64,000 nucleotides of DNA from Streptomyces sp. NBC_00459 (GCF_036013955.1 NZ_CP107903.1:4836001-4900000), one strand, 5' to 3'; counted from the stretch's first letter, positions 26,098 to 34,757 are shown. Numbers and translations: made by a program. The notes: generated by a model not told the origin, from the sequence alone.

Positions 26098-26756
26098 CGG
26101 ACCTCGCCCCGCGCCAGGTTGGAGAACCAGCTGACGTGCCGGTGCACGATCGCGACCGCCGCCTCCGGATCGCCCGAGCGCAGCGCGTCGAGGATCTCCT
26201 GGTGCTCGACGAGCGTCTTGGTGATGCGGTCGGGGTGGGCGTGCATGACGGCGACGCCCATCCTCAGCTGCCGGTCGCGCAGTTGGTCGTACAGCCGGGA
26301 GAGGATCTCGTTGCCCCCGCTGCGGACGATCTCGGCGTGGAAGCACCGGTCGGTCACGGCGGCTCCCGCGAGGTCTCCCGCGGCGGCCTGCTCGCGCTGC
26401 CGTTCGAGCAGTTCCGTGAGACGGGCGAGGAGTTGGGGCGAGGCGGGCACCGCCTTGCGGATGGTGTGCTCCTCGACCAGCTGGCGGGTCTCGACGACGT
26501 CCGCGATCTCCTGTGCGGAGACGGGCAGGACGAGCGCACCCTTCTTCGGGTAGAGCTTGATCAGCCCCTCGGCCTCCAGACGCAGCAGCGCCTCGCGCAC
26601 CGGTGTGCGGGACACCCCTACGGCCTCGGCCAGTTCGCCCTCGGTGAGCAGGGTGCCGCCTTCGTAACGGCGGTCCAGGACGCCCTCTTTGACGTGGGCG
26701 TAGACGCGTTCGGCGGCGGGAGGCTGCTTCACGTGCTGTATGGCCGGGCTACTCAT
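26094..26756 (-). CDS. GntR/FCD family transcriptional regulator
   Basis: A 220-residue FadR-subfamily (FCD) regulator. The N-terminal winged helix is clear (AERVYAHVKEGVLDRRY, LTEGELAEAVGVSRTPVREA, LRLEAEGLIKLYPKKGALV). The C-terminal FCD ligand-binding bundle has the metal-site style HAEIVRSGGNEIL and HQEILDALRSGDPEAA. The ATG at 26756 opens MSSPAIQHVKQPPAAERVYA; no Shine-Dalgarno is present, but a TATGCT -10 element 6 bases upstream suggests a leaderless transcript. It overlaps the MFS gene by 4 bases and likely regulates it; the effector is probably a carboxylate, as in most FCD proteins. Confidence 0.92.
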   Translation of the reverse strand: MSSPAIQHVKQPPAAERVYAHVKEGVLDRRYEGGTLLTEGELAEAVGVSRTPVREALLRLEAEGLIKLYPKKGALVLPVSAQEIADVVETRQLVEEHTIRKAVPASPQLLARLTELLERQREQAAAGDLAGAAVTDRCFHAEIVRSGGNEILSRLYDQLRDRQLRMGVAVMHAHPDRITKTLVEHQEILDALRSGDPEAAVAIVHRHVSWFSNLARGEVR

Positions 26757-26762
26757 GCCGAC

Positions 26763-26768
26763 AGCATA
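26763..26768 (-). promoter_or_regulatory. -10 element of a probable leaderless promoter (GntR)
   Basis: On the minus strand TATGCT lies exactly 6 bases before the ATG of the GntR gene. The sequence just upstream (GGGTACGTGTTGTATC, minus strand) is relatively AT-rich and could hold an autoregulatory operator. Confidence 0.45.
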
Positions 26769-27060
26769 GATACAACACGTACCCATGCGGGCAGCCGTCC
26801 GCCATATGGACCGACCCCCGAACCGATCCCCGTTCGGGGCGTGACGTTGCCGCGCGGGCAACAGTTCAATCTCAGGAAGGGTCGCGGGAACCACGGAGAG
26901 CCATACGGCGTCCCTCGGAAAGGGAAAATCGGGGAACCCGCCTCAGCACGCGCACAACCAACTGTGCTAGTTACGAGTCACACGAGAGTGGCGTTCCGCC
27001 CGTTCGGCCAACTCGGCCGCTCTCCAGGGACATTCGGACGATCCAGACGTAATCGGGGTA

Positions 27061-27972
27061 TTGAAGTTGATAACCGGCATCCAGGGCATCCGTTTTCGTA
27101 GAGCCGCAGCCGTGGTGGTCACCACCGGCGCCGTGCTCGCGACCGGAGCGCTCACCGCGGCGCCCGCTCAGGCAGCTCCCGCCGTTCCGACGATCGTCGC
27201 CAAGGGCGGCTATCTGATGAACAACGCCAACGGCGCGAGCCTGTACACCAAGGCCGCCGACACCAAGCTCTCCACCGGTTCCACCACGAAGATCATGACG
27301 GCGAAGGTCGTGCTGGCAACGGCGAACCTGAACCTCAACACCAAGGTCACGATCCAGAAGGCCTACAGCGACTACATCGTCGCCAACACCGCCTCCTCGG
27401 CCGGCCTGATCGTCGGCGACAAGGTCACCGTCCGCCAGCTGCTGTACGGGCTGATGCTGCCGTCGGGCTGCGACGCCGCGTACGCGCTCGCCGACAAGTT
27501 CGGCACCGGCTCGACGCGCGACGCCCGGGTGAAGTCGTTCATCGCCAAGATGAACAGCACGGCCCGGAGCCTCGGCATGACGAACACCAAGTTCGACAGC
27601 TTCGACGGCATCGGCAACGGCTCGAACTACTCGACGCCGCGTGACCTGACGAAGCTCGCCAGCAACACCATGAAGAGCGGCGCCTTCCGCACGATAGTGA
27701 AGACGCAGAACTTCAAGGAGAAGGTCACCACCAAGACCGGTGGGACCCGCTGGATGAGCTGGGAGAACACCAACAAGCCGCTGCTGTCCGGCTACGCCGG
27801 CACCATCGGCATCAAGACCGGCTCCGGTCCGCAGGCCAAGTACTGCCTGGTCTTCGCCGCGACCCGCAACGGCAAGACGGTCATCGGCACGGTCCTCGCC
27901 TCCACCTCGGTCGCCAACCGCACGGCGGACGCGAAGAAGCTGATGAACTACGGCTTCGCGCGCCTGGGCTGA
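27061..27972 (+). CDS. D-alanyl-D-alanine carboxypeptidase (S11, PBP5-like)
   Basis: A 303-residue secreted penicillin-binding protein that trims the terminal D-Ala of peptidoglycan stems. The signal peptide ends near APAQA-APAVP. Active-site motifs in order are STTK (74-77, Ser nucleophile and general-base Lys), SGC (135-137, where most family members have SxN) and KTG (252-254, in GIKTGSGPQA). There is no C-terminal membrane-anchor helix, so it is probably soluble or wall-associated. The start is a TTG at 27061 with a weak GGGG upstream; a second TTG two codons on is possible. It is monocistronic and ends in a strong terminator. The 304-base region 26757-27060 upstream holds both divergent promoters; no riboswitch fold could be confirmed there. 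Confidence 0.9.
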   Translation: MKLITGIQGIRFRRAAAVVVTTGAVLATGALTAAPAQAAPAVPTIVAKGGYLMNNANGASLYTKAADTKLSTGSTTKIMTAKVVLATANLNLNTKVTIQKAYSDYIVANTASSAGLIVGDKVTVRQLLYGLMLPSGCDAAYALADKFGTGSTRDARVKSFIAKMNSTARSLGMTNTKFDSFDGIGNGSNYSTPRDLTKLASNTMKSGAFRTIVKTQNFKEKVTTKTGGTRWMSWENTNKPLLSGYAGTIGIKTGSGPQAKYCLVFAATRNGKTVIGTVLASTSVANRTADAKKLMNYGFARLG

Positions 27973-27995
27973 CACCCGGCACGTACGCATGACAG

Positions 27996-28021
27996 AGGGG
28001 GCCCACTCCGGTGGGCCCCCT
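27996..28021. terminator. Bidirectional terminator (carboxypeptidase / bkd E2)
   Basis: An 11-bp perfect stem, AGGGGGCCCAC with GTGGGCCCCCT, closed by a TCCG tetraloop. It lies 23 bases after the carboxypeptidase stop and 58 bases beyond the end of the convergent E2 gene. Confidence 0.88.
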
Positions 28022-28079
28022 TCGTGCGTCACGGCTCACTGCGCCCCAGTGCCTACGCCCGGGTGCCTGCGCCCAGTGC

Positions 28080-29510
28080 CTACGCCCAGGTGATGAGCTT
28101 CTTCGGCTGCTCCAGGATCGCCGCCACGTCCGCCAGCACCTTGGAGCCCAACTCCCCGTCCACCAGCCGGTGGTCGAAGGAGAGGGCCAGGGTGGTCACC
28201 TGACGCGGCTTCACCTTGCCCTTGTGGACCCACGGCTGGAGCTTGATCGAGCCGACCGCGAGGATCGCCGCCTCCCCGGGAGGGAGGATCGGCGTGCCCG
28301 TGTCGACGCCGAAGACGCCGACGTTCGTGATCGTCACCGTGCCGCCCTGCATGGCCGCGGGCGACGTCCTGCCCTCCCGCGCCGTGGACACCAACTCGCC
28401 GAGCGCCTCCGCCAGTTGCGGAAGCGTCTTGTCGTGGGCGTCCTTGATGTTCGGGACGATGAGGCCGCGCGGGGTGGCCGCCGCGATGCCCAGGTTGACG
28501 TAGTGCTTGAGCACGATCTCCTGGTTCGCCTCGTCCCAGGACGCGTTGATGTCCGGGTGCCGCTTGATCGCCACCAGCAGGGCCTTGGCAATCAGGAGCA
28601 GCGGGTTCACCCGCAGACCCGCCAACCCGTACGAGTCGGGGGCGCTCTTGAGCTCCTCGACCAGCTTCAGCGTCCGCGTCACGTCCACCGTCACGAACTC
28701 CGTGACGTGCGGCGCCGTGAACGCCGAGCCGACCATCGCCACCGCGGTCGCCTTCCGTACGCCCTTGACCGGGACGCGCGTCTCCCGTGTGCCGTCGTAC
28801 GAAGCGACCGGCGCCGGGAGCACCGGGGCGACCGGCTCTGTGCGCACCGGCTCGGGGACCACCGGGGCCACCGCGGCGTGGACGTCCTCGCGCGTGATGA
28901 CGCCGTCGGGGCCCGACGGCGTCACCGTCGTCAGGTCGACGCCGAGATCCTTGGCGAGCTTGCGCACCGGCGGCTTCGCGAGCGGACGCGCGGCCTGCGG
29001 CGCAAGGACGGTGAGGGCGGCGCCGTGGCCGCCGTGCCCGTTGGCCTCCGCCCGCCCGCTGTGGCCGTTCAGCTCCTGCTGGACAGCCGCCGCGACCTCC
29101 TGGGCCGGGACCTCGGCGCCCTTGCGGGGGCGGCGCTTGGTCGAGGAGACGGACACGCCGTAGCCCACGAGGACCGGCTGGCGGGCCTGTGGCTTCGCCT
29201 CCTCGGGGGCCTCGGCCGCAACCGGGGCCTCCACCGCGGCGCCGGCTCCGCCGGTCACGTCCACCGCGATGATCGACATGCCCACGTCGACCGTCGTGCC
29301 CTCGGGGAAGTGCAGGGAGCGCACGACCCCGTCGTACGGGATGGGCAGTTCGACGGCCGCCTTGGCGGTCTCGACCTCGCACACCACCTGTCCGTCGGTG
29401 ACCGTGTCGCCCGGCTGGACGTACCACTTGAGGATCTCGGCCTCGGTGAGTCCCTCGCCCACGTCGGGCATCTTGAACTCGCGAACGGACGCGTCAGTCA
29501 TCGTCGTCAC
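28080..29510 (-). CDS. bkdC: Branched-chain 2-oxoacid dehydrogenase E2 (first cluster)
   Basis: A 476-residue dihydrolipoamide acyltransferase, the core of the multienzyme complex that makes branched acyl-CoA starters from Val, Leu and Ile 2-oxoacids. The N-terminal lipoyl domain carries the lipoylated Lys in VCEVETAKAAVELP. The peripheral subunit-binding domain is PPVRKLAKDLGVDLTTV followed by GPDGVITREDV. The catalytic domain ends with SFDHRLVDGELGSKVLADV (His-x3-Asp-Gly active site). The GTG at 29510 is 6 bases after GGAG; ATG 29501 is an alternative. It follows E1 beta closely in an E1 alpha-E1 beta-E2 operon. The last 100 bases beyond the gene carry two copies of CCCAGTGCCTACGCCC. Confidence 0.92.
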   Translation of the reverse strand: MTTMTDASVREFKMPDVGEGLTEAEILKWYVQPGDTVTDGQVVCEVETAKAAVELPIPYDGVVRSLHFPEGTTVDVGMSIIAVDVTGGAGAAVEAPVAAEAPEEAKPQARQPVLVGYGVSVSSTKRRPRKGAEVPAQEVAAAVQQELNGHSGRAEANGHGGHGAALTVLAPQAARPLAKPPVRKLAKDLGVDLTTVTPSGPDGVITREDVHAAVAPVVPEPVRTEPVAPVLPAPVASYDGTRETRVPVKGVRKATAVAMVGSAFTAPHVTEFVTVDVTRTLKLVEELKSAPDSYGLAGLRVNPLLLIAKALLVAIKRHPDINASWDEANQEIVLKHYVNLGIAAATPRGLIVPNIKDAHDKTLPQLAEALGELVSTAREGRTSPAAMQGGTVTITNVGVFGVDTGTPILPPGEAAILAVGSIKLQPWVHKGKVKPRQVTTLALSFDHRLVDGELGSKVLADVAAILEQPKKLITWA

Positions 29511-29520
29511 GTCCCTCTCC

Positions 29521-30537
29521 TCAGTACGCAAACGAGCGGTCGACGGCGTCGAGCACCCGGTCCAGGCTCGGTAGGTACTCGTCCTCGAGGCGCGCCGGCG
29601 GATACGGGGCGTGATAGCCGCCGACCCTGAGCACCGGAGCCTCCAGGTGGTAGAAACAGCGCTCCGTGATCCGGGCGGCGATCTCCGCGCCCGAGCCGAA
29701 GAACACCGGTGCCTCGTGCACCACGACCAGGCGGCGGGTCTTCTCCACCGAGGCCTGGACGGTGTCGAAGTCGAGCGGGGAGACCGACCGGAGGTCGAGG
29801 ACCTCCAGGGACCGGCCCTCCTCGGCCGCCGCGTTGGCCACCTCCAGGCACAGCTTCACCATCGGGCCGTAGGCGGCGAGGGTGAGATCGGTGCCCTCCC
29901 GGACCACCTTGGCCTTGTGCAGCGGGCCGGGGATGGCCTCGACATCGACCTCGGCCTTGTCCCAGTAGCGCCTCTTCGGCTCGAAGAAGATCACCGGGTC
30001 GTTGCTCTGGATGGCCTGCTGCATCATCCAGTACGCGTCCGACGCGTTGGCCGGGGACACCACCTTGAGGCCCGCCACGTGCGCGAAGAGCGCCTCCGGG
30101 GACTCCGAGTGGTGCTCGACCGCGCCGATGCCGCCGCCGTACGGGATACGGATGACGATCGGGAGCTTGATCTTGCCCAGCGCGCGTGCGTGCATCTTCG
30201 CGAGCTGGGTGACGATCTGGTCGTAGGCCGGGAAGACGAAGCCGTCGAACTGGATCTCCACCACCGGGCGGTAGCCGCGCAGGGCGAGACCGATGGCCGT
30301 GCCGACGATGCCCGACTCGGCGAGCGGGGTGTCGATGACGCGGTCCTCGCCGAAGTCCTTCTGCAGACCGTCGGTGACGCGGAAGACACCGCCGAGCTTG
30401 CCGACGTCCTCACCCATGATCAGGACCTTGGGGTCCGACTCCAGGGCCTTGCGCAGCGATTCGTTGATCGCCTTGGCCAGGGCCATGCTCTTGGAAGTCA
30501 CAGCCCTGGAAGTCCCTGTCTCCGCCGCCATGGTCAT
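29521..30537 (-). CDS. bkdB: Branched-chain 2-oxoacid dehydrogenase E1 beta (first cluster)
   Basis: A 338-residue transketolase-type E1 beta subunit. Features typical of the family are VLIMGEDVGKLGGVFRVTDG near the N-terminus, DTPLAESGIVGTAIGLAL, the FDGFVFPAYDQIV helix and RIPYGGGIGAVEHHSESPEA for the K+-binding loop and interface. It pairs with E1 alpha to form the thiamine-diphosphate-dependent decarboxylase. Its ATG overlaps the E1 alpha stop (ATGA), a sign of translational coupling; a GGAGGAGG sequence lies immediately upstream inside the E1 alpha gene. Confidence 0.94.
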   Translation of the reverse strand: MTMAAETGTSRAVTSKSMALAKAINESLRKALESDPKVLIMGEDVGKLGGVFRVTDGLQKDFGEDRVIDTPLAESGIVGTAIGLALRGYRPVVEIQFDGFVFPAYDQIVTQLAKMHARALGKIKLPIVIRIPYGGGIGAVEHHSESPEALFAHVAGLKVVSPANASDAYWMMQQAIQSNDPVIFFEPKRRYWDKAEVDVEAIPGPLHKAKVVREGTDLTLAAYGPMVKLCLEVANAAAEEGRSLEVLDLRSVSPLDFDTVQASVEKTRRLVVVHEAPVFFGSGAEIAARITERCFYHLEAPVLRVGGYHAPYPPARLEDEYLPSLDRVLDAVDRSFAY

Positions 30538-31802
30538 GCCTCCTCCACATCTGCGAACGACGCCTGGTAGGCGGCGAACTGGGCCCGTTCCTCGTCCACG
30601 AGCGCGTGCCCGTCGGCGTAGGTGTGCTCGAACATCGCGAAGGGGTCCGGGTCCGGCATGGCACGGACCACTTCGCGTACTCGCCTGCCCAACGACTCGC
30701 TCTCGGCCTCCAGTTCCGCGAAGAATCCCTCATCCGCGTGGTTTGAGGCCTCCAGGTACGTGCGCAGACGCGCGATCGGGTCCTTCGCCTCCCAGGCCAC
30801 CCGCTCGTCGTCGTGGCGGTAGCGGCTCGCGTCGTCGGAGGTGGTGTGGTCGCCCATGCGGTAGGTGAACGCCTCGACCAGCGTGGGGCCCTCGCCCCGG
30901 CGGGCCCGCTCCAGGGCCCACCTCGTCACCGCGAGGACGGCCAGCACGTCGTTGCCGTCCACCCGTACGCCGGGGAAGCCGTAGCCCTGCGCGCGCTGGT
31001 AGAGCGGGACGCGGGTCTGGCGCTCGGTCGGCTCGGAGATGGCCCACTGGTTGTTCTGGCAGAAGAACACCACGGGCGCGTTGTAGACCGAGGCGAAGGT
31101 GAAGGACTCGGCGACGTCGCCCTGGCTGGAGGCGCCGTCCCCGAAGTACGCGATGACCGCCGAGTCGGCGCCGTCCTTGGCCACGCCCATCGCGTAGCCG
31201 GTGGCGTGCAGGGTCTGCGAGCCGATGACGATCGTGTAGAGGTGGAAGTTGTTGATGCTGGGGTCCCAGCCGCCGTTGTTCACCCCGCGGAACATGCCGA
31301 GCAGGTTGGTCGGGTCGACGTCCCGGCACCAGGCGACACCGTGCTCGCGGTAGGTCGGGAAGACGTAGTCGTCGGGGCGGGTGGCGCGGCCGGAGCCGAT
31401 CTGGGCGGCCTCCTGGCCGAGCAGCGAGGCCCACAGGCCCAGCTCGCCCTGGCGCTGGAGGGAGGTGGCCTCGGCGTCGAAGCGGCGGGTCAGCACCATG
31501 TCCCGGTACAGGCCGCGCAGTTCGTCGGAGGTCAGGGCGGCGACGTACGGGTCGTAGGCGGCGTTCTTGATGCGCCTGCCCTCGGGCGTCAGCAGCTGGA
31601 CGAGGTCCGGATCGGCGCCCGTCCCGGCCGGCTTCGCGGCCGGCTTCTTGGTGGCTGCGCGTTTGGCTGTGACGCGCTTCGCGGCCGTGGCAGGGGCGTC
31701 GACGGCCGGTGCGTCGGCGCTCTGGGCGGTGGTGCGGGTGGTACCGGTCTTGCTTCCGGCGCTGCGTCGCGGTTTGCGCGCGGCAGTGCTCTCCACGGTC
31801 AC
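30534..31802 (-). CDS. bkdA: Branched-chain 2-oxoacid dehydrogenase E1 alpha (first cluster)
   Basis: A 422-residue E1 alpha subunit. The thiamine diphosphate/Mg2+ motif is GDGASSQGDVAESF followed by FFCQNNQWAIS. The phosphorylation-loop region of animal enzymes corresponds to YRMGDHTTSDDASRYR. The first 55 residues are a Lys/Ala/Thr-rich extension (TAAKRVTAKRAATKKPAAKP) not found in the second paralogue and probably disordered. The GTG start at 31802 follows GGAGGAG by 6 bases. It is the first gene of the operon and is divergent from the response regulator, sharing a 321-base promoter region. Confidence 0.94.
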   Translation of the reverse strand: MTVESTAARKPRRSAGSKTGTTRTTAQSADAPAVDAPATAAKRVTAKRAATKKPAAKPAGTGADPDLVQLLTPEGRRIKNAAYDPYVAALTSDELRGLYRDMVLTRRFDAEATSLQRQGELGLWASLLGQEAAQIGSGRATRPDDYVFPTYREHGVAWCRDVDPTNLLGMFRGVNNGGWDPSINNFHLYTIVIGSQTLHATGYAMGVAKDGADSAVIAYFGDGASSQGDVAESFTFASVYNAPVVFFCQNNQWAISEPTERQTRVPLYQRAQGYGFPGVRVDGNDVLAVLAVTRWALERARRGEGPTLVEAFTYRMGDHTTSDDASRYRHDDERVAWEAKDPIARLRTYLEASNHADEGFFAELEAESESLGRRVREVVRAMPDPDPFAMFEHTYADGHALVDEERAQFAAYQASFADVEEA

Positions 31803-31994
31803 GTGTACTCCTCCGTCGGTCCGGCCCCGGGGTTGCCGGGTAACCAGTGCGGTCACCTGTACCCGACACCGGTGCACGGGGTGGGTGCCGCTCGGCCGGG
31901 AACAGGCGTGACAGGCGCCCCGGCGAGCGTCCCGCAAGGATCACGTTACCCAGTGCGTCATATTTCTATGAAACCCCCCTGACCTGCCATTTTG

Positions 31995-32008
31995 CTTGGA
32001 AATCCAAG
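31995..32008. promoter_or_regulatory. Palindrome CTTGGAAATCCAAG in divergent bkd/regulator promoter
   Basis: The 321-base gap between the first bkd operon and the LuxR-type regulator has an AT-rich stretch (about 31955-32020). Within it, CTTGGA and TCCAAG form an inverted repeat around an AA centre. It is the only clear symmetric element in the gap and is a candidate operator, either for the neighbouring response regulator or for a bkd regulator. Confidence 0.4.
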
Positions 32009-32123
32009 TAAATTGAGCAAGTCGGGAAGGGACCCTGGTCACAGCCTTGCAGGGGGCCGGAACAACGGCACGTTATCCCGCTCACCCAGCTCACGGGAAG
32101 AGCCGGTATGTGAGACTGTCCGC

Positions 32124-32810
32124 GTGCCTGAAACCGGAAAAATCACCGTATTTCTCCTCGACGACCATGAAGTCGTCCGCCGGGGAGTCCGCGAACTGCT
32201 CTCGGTCGAGGACGACATCGAGGTGGTCGGCGAGGCCGGTACGGCGGCGGAGGCGCTGGCACGGATTCCGGCCACCCGCCCGGACGTGGCCGTCCTTGAC
32301 GTACGGCTCCCGGACGGCAGCGGTGTCGAGGTGTGCCGCGAGATCCGCTCGCAGGACGCGGGCGTCAAGTGCCTGATGCTGACCTCGTTCGCCGACGACG
32401 AGGCCCTCTTCGACGCCATCATGGCGGGCGCCTCCGGGTACGTCCTGAAGGCCATCCGCGGACATGAACTACTGGCGGCCGTCCGGGACGTCGCCGCGGG
32501 CAGGTCCCTGCTCGACCCGGTCGCGACCGCCCGCGTCATGGAGCGGCTGCGGGACGGCGGAAACGCGGCGAAGGGCGACGAGCGGCTCGCGAACCTCACC
32601 GAACAGGAGCGCCGGATCCTCGACCTGATCGGCGAGGGGCTCACCAACCGCGAGATCGGCGAACGGCTGCACCTGGCGGAGAAGACGATCAAGAACTACG
32701 TGTCCGGGCTGCTGTCCAAGCTGGGCATGCAGAGGCGCTCCCAGGCGGCGGCGTACGTGGCACGGATGCAGGCGGAGCAGCAGGGGCAGCGCCAGGTTTC
32801 CGAGGGGTGA
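32124..32810 (+). CDS. Orphan NarL/LuxR-type response regulator
   Basis: A 228-residue two-domain regulator. The receiver domain has the acidic pair (VFLLDDHE), the phospho-acceptor Asp in DVAVLDVRLPDGSG, the Thr/Ser switch residue in LMLTSFADDEA and Lys in GYVLKAIRG. The C-terminal LuxR HTH is NLTEQERRILDLIGEGLTNR through EKTIKNYVSGLLSKLG. It resembles the DevR/DosR subgroup. No histidine kinase gene adjoins, so it is an orphan. The GTG at 32124 begins the first strand; it lacks a Shine-Dalgarno and has GAGACT 6 bases upstream, so it may be leaderless. It is divergent from the first bkd operon. Confidence 0.92.
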   Translation: MPETGKITVFLLDDHEVVRRGVRELLSVEDDIEVVGEAGTAAEALARIPATRPDVAVLDVRLPDGSGVEVCREIRSQDAGVKCLMLTSFADDEALFDAIMAGASGYVLKAIRGHELLAAVRDVAAGRSLLDPVATARVMERLRDGGNAAKGDERLANLTEQERRILDLIGEGLTNREIGERLHLAEKTIKNYVSGLLSKLGMQRRSQAAAYVARMQAEQQGQRQVSEG

Positions 32811-32893
32811 CCCGCCGAATCGGGACCTAAGACCCCTCTTCTCGGGGCGAGCGCCCCTGGTGCGCCCGTCCTCCCGGCGCGCAACCTGGGTGT

Positions 32894-33289
32894 ATGCCGA
32901 CCGACGAACAGCGCGCCGCCGATCTTCTCGGCCGGGTCGAGCACGGCCGGGTCGCGACCAGCATGCGCGCGTTGCCCTTCCTGGCCTCCGCCCGGCACAT
33001 CGTCGTGGACGGCCGGGTCCTGCTGCGCCTGCACAGAGGTCACGGGTACCACCGGGCGTGCGCTGGCGGTGTCGTCGCCTACGGCGCGGATGTTCCTTCC
33101 GCGCGGAGGGGGTCGTGGTCCGTGCAGGTCGTCGGTGAGTGCGCCGCCGTCGAGCCGACCGCCGCCGAACTCGACCGGTTCGGCCCGGCACCGCGCTCCG
33201 TGGACGGCGTTCCCTTCGATCCCGTCTACCTCCGAGTCGAACCCCAGTTCGCGACAGTGCACTCCGTGATCGAAACCGACTGCCCGTGA
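32894..33289 (+). CDS. Small pyridoxamine 5'-phosphate oxidase-like protein
   Basis: A 131-residue protein with the split-barrel flavin-binding pattern of actinobacterial PNPOx-like proteins: an N-terminal helix LLGRVEHGRVATSMRALPFL, strands ASARHIVVDGRVLLRLHRG and SWSVQVVGECAAVEPTAAEL, and a C-terminal FDPVYLRVEPQFATVHSVI. Such proteins bind FMN or F420 as nitroreductase-type or haem-binding proteins; the cofactor here is unknown. No Shine-Dalgarno is seen at the ATG; CAACCT is 6 bases upstream. It follows the response regulator in the same direction, separated by 83 bases with only a weak hairpin (32844-32857). Confidence 0.75.
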   Translation: MPTDEQRAADLLGRVEHGRVATSMRALPFLASARHIVVDGRVLLRLHRGHGYHRACAGGVVAYGADVPSARRGSWSVQVVGECAAVEPTAAELDRFGPAPRSVDGVPFDPVYLRVEPQFATVHSVIETDCP

Positions 33290-33352
33290 CTGCCCGCGGT
33301 CACCTGTGACTGCCTGTGACAAGCGCCCCGCTCACACGCCCGGCTCGTGCCC

Positions 33353-33358
33353 TAACAT
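33353..33358 (+). promoter_or_regulatory. -10 element of a probable leaderless promoter (phosphotransferase-like gene)
   Basis: TAACAT (TAnnnT) is 7 bases before the GTG start at 33366. The gene has no Shine-Dalgarno, so translation probably begins at the 5' end of the transcript. Confidence 0.5.
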
Positions 33359-33365
33359 CTGGCGC

Positions 33366-34715
33366 GTGCCGCGCTCATCTGTACCACCCCTTGCGTCCCA
33401 TGCGCCCCCGCTGGGCGCCCTCCTCCGTCAGTACACCGCCGGGTCCGCGCTGACCTGCGATCCCGTCGACCAAGGGCTGCTGAACCGCGGCTACCGGCTC
33501 GCCACCACGCGCGGCGACTACTTCCTGAAGCACCACTTCGACCCCGAGACCGCCGATCCCGCCGCGATCGCCCGTCAGCACCGGGCGACCCAGCGCCTCG
33601 CGGATCTCGGCGTCCCGGTGGCCCCGCCCCTGCCAGGCCGCGACGGACGCACGGTCGCCGTCGTCGGCGGCCATGCCTACGCCCTGCACCCCTGGATCGA
33701 CGGCCGCCACCGCCACGGCGGCCAGCTCAGCACCGTCCAGTGCGGCCGGCTGGGCGCGCTGCTGGGCGTGGTCCACGCGAGCCTGGAACGGGTGATGCCG
33801 ACACGCGGCCGGACGCCGGGCGAGCGGGGCGGGGGCCGGCCTGAGGAGCAGGTCGCCGGAGAGCCCGCGCCGCAGGAAGCGACCGCCGGTCAGGGGCGGC
33901 CCTCCGAGCACGGCATCGGGCGGGGCCACGCGGGCCCCGAGGAGGCAACGGGCCGACCGGGCCCGGTCGCCCGGCGTCGGGACACCACCCGGCAGAGCCG
34001 GTCCACCGACCGGAGCCGGGCCCACGCCCCCGCCGGAGCCCCCGCGAAGACCCCGGCCCCCCGCAGCACCGTCGAGCCCCCGCACCCGCCCGACGCCCAC
34101 CCCCACGACGCCCACGACCCCCGGACCGCCGCCGAGCCGCCGCAGGCACTCTCGGCCGACCCCGCCGACACCTTCGCGCTCATCGACGACCTCCTGGCCC
34201 ACGTACGCCGCCACCGCCCCACCGACGCCTTCGACGAACTGGCCCGCCACCGGCTCCTGGAACGGCGGGCACTGCTGGAGCAGCACGCGGACCGGCGGCC
34301 CCCGCCGGGCGGCTCGGTGGGCTGGGTGCACGGGGACTTCCACCCGTTCAACCTGCTCTACAAGGGGGACGCCCCGGCCGCGATCGTCGACTGGGACCGG
34401 CTCGGTGTGCGGCCCCGCGCGGAGGAGGCCGTACGTGCCGCCGCGATCTTCTTCGTACGGCCCACCGGCACGCTCGACCTGCCCAAGGCACGGGCGTACG
34501 CGTGCGCGTACCGGCGTACGGCCGGGGCCACGCCCTCCGAACTGGCCGCCGCCGTGCACCGGGTGTGGTGGGAGCGCCTCAACGACTTCTGGATGCTGCG
34601 CTGGCACTACGAGCGGGGGGACACCCGCGCCGACTCCCAGTTCCCGGCCGCCTCGGCGCTCGCCGTGTGGTGGACACGCGAGTACGACGCGGTGTGCGAG
34701 GCGTTCGTGGACTGA
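33366..34715 (+). CDS. Aminoglycoside phosphotransferase-fold (APH/HSK2) protein with large insertion
   Basis: A 449-residue kinase-like protein. The N-lobe is seen in LLNRGYRLATTRGDYFLKHH, and the catalytic loop is WVHGDFHPFNLLYKGD (HGDFHPFN at 322-329), followed by the metal-binding Asp in AIVDWDRLGV. Typical family members are about 330 residues; the excess is a Pro/Arg/Gly/His-rich, low-complexity insertion at about 145-265 between the lobes. The substrate is unknown; relatives include homoserine kinase type II and antibiotic kinases, but nothing here supports a resistance role. GTG 33366 is chosen from the leaderless promoter and the start of conserved sequence. Confidence 0.87.
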   Translation: MPRSSVPPLASHAPPLGALLRQYTAGSALTCDPVDQGLLNRGYRLATTRGDYFLKHHFDPETADPAAIARQHRATQRLADLGVPVAPPLPGRDGRTVAVVGGHAYALHPWIDGRHRHGGQLSTVQCGRLGALLGVVHASLERVMPTRGRTPGERGGGRPEEQVAGEPAPQEATAGQGRPSEHGIGRGHAGPEEATGRPGPVARRRDTTRQSRSTDRSRAHAPAGAPAKTPAPRSTVEPPHPPDAHPHDAHDPRTAAEPPQALSADPADTFALIDDLLAHVRRHRPTDAFDELARHRLLERRALLEQHADRRPPPGGSVGWVHGDFHPFNLLYKGDAPAAIVDWDRLGVRPRAEEAVRAAAIFFVRPTGTLDLPKARAYACAYRRTAGATPSELAAAVHRVWWERLNDFWMLRWHYERGDTRADSQFPAASALAVWWTREYDAVCEAFVD

Positions 34716-34757
34716 CACCCGCGTGGGCCGGCCGCCGCCGACCCCCGGCTGAACGCA

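Noticed and set aside
26895..27060. Possible c-di-AMP (ydaO-type) riboswitch before the carboxypeptidase
   Set aside because: A GGGAACCACGG stretch is suggestive, but the remaining conserved blocks of the riboswitch could not be found and no pseudoknot pairing was evident.
33366..34715. Antibiotic-resistance kinase
   Set aside because: The APH fold covers many metabolic kinases; nothing in the sequence or neighbourhood indicates a drug substrate.
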